Below, one piece after another: positions 6,478 to 9,046 of a DNA stretch of 9,046 bases. Source of the DNA: Planctomycetota bacterium (GTDB lineage: Bacteria > Planctomycetota > Phycisphaerae > Sedimentisphaerales > Anaerobacaceae); NCBI GenBank assembly GCA_020344865.1, contig CP070830.1, positions 2,004,908-2,013,953 on the forward strand, written 5' to 3'. Below the pieces are notes generated by a model. It saw only the letters and a list, made by a program, of their open reading frames with translations. It searched no databases and was not told where the DNA came from. Within the stretch, counting starts at the first letter, position 1, and each line of letters opens with the position of its first letter. A program made the position numbers and the translations under genes.

Positions 6478-7712
6478 ACCTCCAGTTTCAATCGGAGCAT
6501 ATTCAGAGCCGTCTGGGCCGCCCGAAGACGTATAAGCTCCCTATCGCCGGATATAACAAAGCGTCTGGTTTCGCACCCATTATCGGAACCTAAACTGATA
6601 TATACCAGCCCAACGGGTTTTTGTTCGCTGCCGCCGGTCGGGCCGGCTATACCGGTTATGCCGACAGCGAAATCTGTTCCGGCATTTTTTTTAACGCCTT
6701 GGGCCATGGCCTCCGCCACCTGTTCACTCACAGCACCATGTTTTTCAATCAAATCAGCTGATACCCCAAGCTCGCTGCTCTTACAGCTATTGCTGTAGGT
6801 TACCCAGCCCTGCTTGAAATATCTGCTTGCTCCCGCAATATCAGTCAGCAGCTTCGCCAGACAACCGCCCGTGCATGATTCGGCCACCGCTATCGTCTTT
6901 CCCTGCTTAGCCAGCTCTTTGCCCACCACCTCCGCTAAAGTCTGCTCCCCCCTGCCGTAAACCAGCTCTCCCAGCAGTCCATCCAGTAATTTCTCGTCTT
7001 TTTCGGCCATCCCTTCCGCTGTCGCTTTGTCTCCTGCCGTCGCAATAATATCCAGCGTAATCACACCCGCTCTTACTGTGCAGTTAATCAATGGATTTCT
7101 GCCGCGCTGGCAAAGGTCACCGAGCAACTCGGCAATCTTCGATTCGCCTGTTCCGAAGCACTTCAGTTTCCGTACAGCAACAGCTTGTTTGCCGGCAAAT
7201 TCGCTGAGCCTTGAAAGAACAGACTCCTCGAACATCTGCTTCATCTCCACGGGCACGCCCGGCATAACAAAAAACAATTTGTCGTTCTTGCACGCTGTAA
7301 AGCCCGGCGCAGTACCAACTCTGTTCTCAATCGCTTTCGCACCGGTGGGTATATATGCCTGAATCGTGTTGGCCTCTGGCATTTGCAAATCTCGCATCGC
7401 GAAAAACTTACGTATCTTCTGCAAAAGCTCATCCTGCAGTTGCAAATCGACACCGAGAAACTTCGCACACGCCTGGCGAGTCAGGTCATCGCCCGTCGGC
7501 CCCAGGCCGCCCGTTACCAGAACTAGGTCTGCATCCCCGCTGGCCAACTCCAGTCCGCGCACAATTAAATCGACTTCGTCCCCGACCGTATAGCAGCTGA
7601 CCGCCGGTATCCCTATAGAAAGCAGCTTCCTGCCCAAATACGCCGCATTGGTATCCAGCGTCTGGCCGCTTAAGACCTCATTGCCGATCGTTACGATACT
7701 CGCCTTTTTCAT
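6474..7712 (-). CDS. cinA: CinA-family protein: nicotinamide-nucleotide amidohydrolase with MoaB-like N-domain
   Basis: This is a 412-residue, full-length two-domain CinA. The N-terminal MoaB/MogA-like domain (about 1-170; COG1058 family, ADP-ribose pyrophosphatase activity reported in homologues) shows GGLGPTGDD (68-76), PEANTIQAYIPTGA (112-125) and PGVPVEM (151-157). The C-terminal domain (about 255-412) is the PncC-type NMN deamidase, which converts nicotinamide mononucleotide to nicotinate mononucleotide in pyridine-nucleotide recycling. It shows AESCTGG (277-283) with the conserved Ser279, VTYSN (304-308) and GITGIAGPTGG (351-361). The name's link with competence comes from Gram-positive organisms and should not be assumed here. 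The start ATG at 7712 lies 5 bases after the dehydrogenase stop codon; the only Shine-Dalgarno-like bases (TAAGG) overlap that stop, suggesting translational coupling. The pilus promoter begins inside its last codons. Confidence 0.95.
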   Translation of the reverse strand: MKKASIVTIGNEVLSGQTLDTNAAYLGRKLLSIGIPAVSCYTVGDEVDLIVRGLELASGDADLVLVTGGLGPTGDDLTRQACAKFLGVDLQLQDELLQKIRKFFAMRDLQMPEANTIQAYIPTGAKAIENRVGTAPGFTACKNDKLFFVMPGVPVEMKQMFEESVLSRLSEFAGKQAVAVRKLKCFGTGESKIAELLGDLCQRGRNPLINCTVRAGVITLDIIATAGDKATAEGMAEKDEKLLDGLLGELVYGRGEQTLAEVVGKELAKQGKTIAVAESCTGGCLAKLLTDIAGASRYFKQGWVTYSNSCKSSELGVSADLIEKHGAVSEQVAEAMAQGVKKNAGTDFAVGITGIAGPTGGSEQKPVGLVYISLGSDNGCETRRFVISGDRELIRLRAAQTALNMLRLKLEV

Positions 7713-7717
7713 AGGCC

Positions 7718-8752
7718 TTAAATCTCGATTAACGCCTTAATAACGCCGTCGCGATAGCCGGCGACCATATCAAATGCTTCCTGGGTTTGCTCAAGCTTAA
7801 ACCTGTGCGTAATCATAAAGTCAATACTGATTTTGCCGGAGGCTACCAAGTCAATGGAAGCCTCGGTGCATTCATTTTGCCTTCTGACATTGATGACTAT
7901 AATTTCCCTCCGGCGCAGGTCATGAACCGCACACGAGATTCTCTCAGTCCGTGGTATGCCTATCAGCATAAGCTTACCGCCCGGCTTAAGTAGCTCGACA
8001 GCTTGGTCAATAGTTTCCTGCTGGCCTGCGCATTCGAACACGACGTCCAAACCCTCGGGCCGGCCCTTCAGAATTTCACCGACAACATCTTCTTCGTCCG
8101 GGTTGCCGACCCAACTTGCACCGTTCTCCTTCGCAGCCTCAGTGCGTGCTGTGACCTTGTCGGTCACATAACAAGCGCCTGCGCCTTCTGCCTTGGCACT
8201 GACCAGACAGCTCAAACCGATTGGGCCCGCACCGAGAATTGCTATCTCGGCATCTCGTGTCAGGTTGGCCTGTCTGACTGCGTATAAACCTATGGCCAGC
8301 GGCTCACACACCACGCCCTGAGCTAAAGTGATTTCATGCCCAATGGGAAAGCAGCAATCTTCAGGCATAACTATATACTCACACAAACAACCCTCAACCT
8401 GACCCGGACAGCCAAGAAATTTTAGATTTCGACATGTATTTCTCCTTCCCTGCCGGCACTGGTCACAACTGCCGCAGGTTATCGCAGGGTCAACGGCCAC
8501 CCTATCCCCCCCCCTGACACGGTTAACTGCCGCCCCTACGGCCTTGACCGTCGCCGTGCATTCGTGCCCGACCATAAAGGGATACTCCACGATTTGCGAA
8601 CCAATTCTGCCTGTCTCGTAGTAGTGCACGTCGGAGCCGCAGACGCCGACTATTTCGACCTTCAGCAGGACATCGCCGTCTCTCTTGATACACGGCTCCG
8701 GCACGTCCGTCAGCTCCATCCGCCCGATACCGGTTAGTACTACCGCCTTCAC
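7718..8752 (-). CDS. Zinc-dependent NAD-linked polyol (sorbitol/xylitol-type) dehydrogenase
   Basis: This 344-residue cytoplasmic medium-chain dehydrogenase/reductase has a GroES-like catalytic domain first and a Rossmann domain after about residue 150. The catalytic zinc ligands are seen as C38 in GVCGSDVHYY and H63-E64 in GHE; E150 in VCEPLAIG is also conserved. The structural zinc lobe is complete (C93, C96, C99, C107). The nucleotide fold shows GAGPIG (174-179), and Asp198 at the end of the second strand favours NAD over NADP. The DVHYY motif and the INVRRQN segment are typical of the sorbitol/xylitol dehydrogenase branch, but threonine or other alcohol dehydrogenase activity cannot be excluded, so no symbol is given. 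The start is a GTG at 8752 with GGAGAG 5 bases upstream. It is the first gene of a likely two-gene unit with cinA. I found no convincing promoter upstream. Confidence 0.92.
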   Translation of the reverse strand: MKAVVLTGIGRMELTDVPEPCIKRDGDVLLKVEIVGVCGSDVHYYETGRIGSQIVEYPFMVGHECTATVKAVGAAVNRVRGGDRVAVDPAITCGSCDQCRQGRRNTCRNLKFLGCPGQVEGCLCEYIVMPEDCCFPIGHEITLAQGVVCEPLAIGLYAVRQANLTRDAEIAILGAGPIGLSCLVSAKAEGAGACYVTDKVTARTEAAKENGASWVGNPDEEDVVGEILKGRPEGLDVVFECAGQQETIDQAVELLKPGGKLMLIGIPRTERISCAVHDLRRREIIVINVRRQNECTEASIDLVASGKISIDFMITHRFKLEQTQEAFDMVAGYRDGVIKALIEI

Positions 8753-9046
8753 AAAATCTCTCCGATAAAATGCTAACCTTACAGACTGCCAAATTTAAAT
8801 TCATCTTAATTTGCGCTAATCGAGAAGGCACGACTTTATTACAAAAAATCGAGACTTTTTAGAAGATTCTAAATTGGTACAAATTAAACGCGATTTAGAT
8901 AAGTCAAAGAACTATAAGTTGTTAGTCCTGTTAGAAAAATCTAAAGAATACAAAAGCCGAATGAAACCATTTAAAAATTTAGTTAAATCACAGGAGCTTT
9001 TTTAGGACAATAGGCAAGTTTTAACAAAAAGTAAAATTTTTTCTTG
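8753..9046. other. AT-rich intergenic stretch upstream of the dehydrogenase
   Basis: These 294 bases hold no confident gene. By hand count the part from 8821 is about 28% GC, far below the flanking genes. It should contain the promoter of the dehydrogenase-cinA unit, but the hexamers seen on the minus strand (for example TTGACT at 8907-8902) have no acceptable -10 at 15-18 bases. No GC-rich hairpin with a T-run was seen. A plus-strand open frame within it is described separately. Confidence 0.6.
8820..9005 (+). pseudogene. Possible remnant of a plus-strand gene (lysine-rich C-terminal fragment)
   Basis: On the plus strand a frame stays open for 61 codons between TAA at 8817 and TAG at 9003. 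It encodes a strongly charged, Lys/Leu/Asp/Glu-rich peptide that includes DFLEDSKLVQIKRDLDK and ends KNLVKSQELF. It has no ATG until near its end; a TTG at 8874 with AGAAG 8 bases upstream is a weak possible start for a 43-residue product. The composition looks like a helical protein tail and not like random sequence, which suggests a decayed gene end or a small protein. I do not recognise a family. Chance openness in AT-rich DNA remains possible. Confidence 0.22.

Noticed and set aside
6316..6798. Plus-strand open frame of 160 codons across the cinA/ATPase A junction
   Set aside because: It runs antisense through two real genes and the promoter between them, with no protein-like motif.

Overview
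The window is a tightly packed bacterial segment in which every well-supported gene lies on the minus strand, so it reads from right to left. It carries the core motor of a type IV pilus or type II secretion-like machine, preceded by two metabolic genes. The general style points to Planctomycetota, perhaps a Phycisphaerae-type lineage: moderate GC, two PilB/GspE-type ATPases next to pilT and pilC, and a short prepilin leader followed by a hydrophobic helix running into LLVPSLA. This assignment rests on gene order and protein style only and is tentative.

Right part (about 9046 to 6474). An AT-rich stretch (8753-9046) has no confident gene, only a possible plus-strand gene remnant. Next come a zinc-dependent, sorbitol/xylitol-dehydrogenase-like enzyme (8752-7718) and cinA (7712-6474). 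They are 5 bases apart and probably co-transcribed.

Centre (6477 to 3443). A strong extended -10 promoter, whose -35 box covers the cinA stop codon, drives a first pilus unit: a PilB/GspE-type ATPase (called here ATPase A, 6413-4677) and the retraction-type ATPase PilT (4648-3512). A clear rho-independent terminator (3443-3478) closes this unit.

Left part (3333 to 1). A second promoter of the same design (3305-3333) starts a second pilus unit: a second PilB/GspE-type ATPase (ATPase B, 3262-1493), the inner-membrane platform protein PilC (1424-168), and the first 39 codons of a type IV prepilin/pseudopilin cut off by the window edge (119-1).

Together these genes supply assembly ATPase(s), a disassembly ATPase, the membrane platform that couples ATPase rotation to the fibre, and a fibre subunit. 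Prepilin peptidase, the PilM-N-O-P alignment proteins and the secretin are not in the window. I see no CRISPR array, tRNA, rRNA, insertion sequence or clearly new system. The most useful observations are the split into two promoter-driven units, an altered Walker B region in ATPase A, a near-identical P-loop DNA patch shared by ATPase B and pilT, and differences between the two ATPases in their putative c-di-GMP-binding N-terminal motifs.
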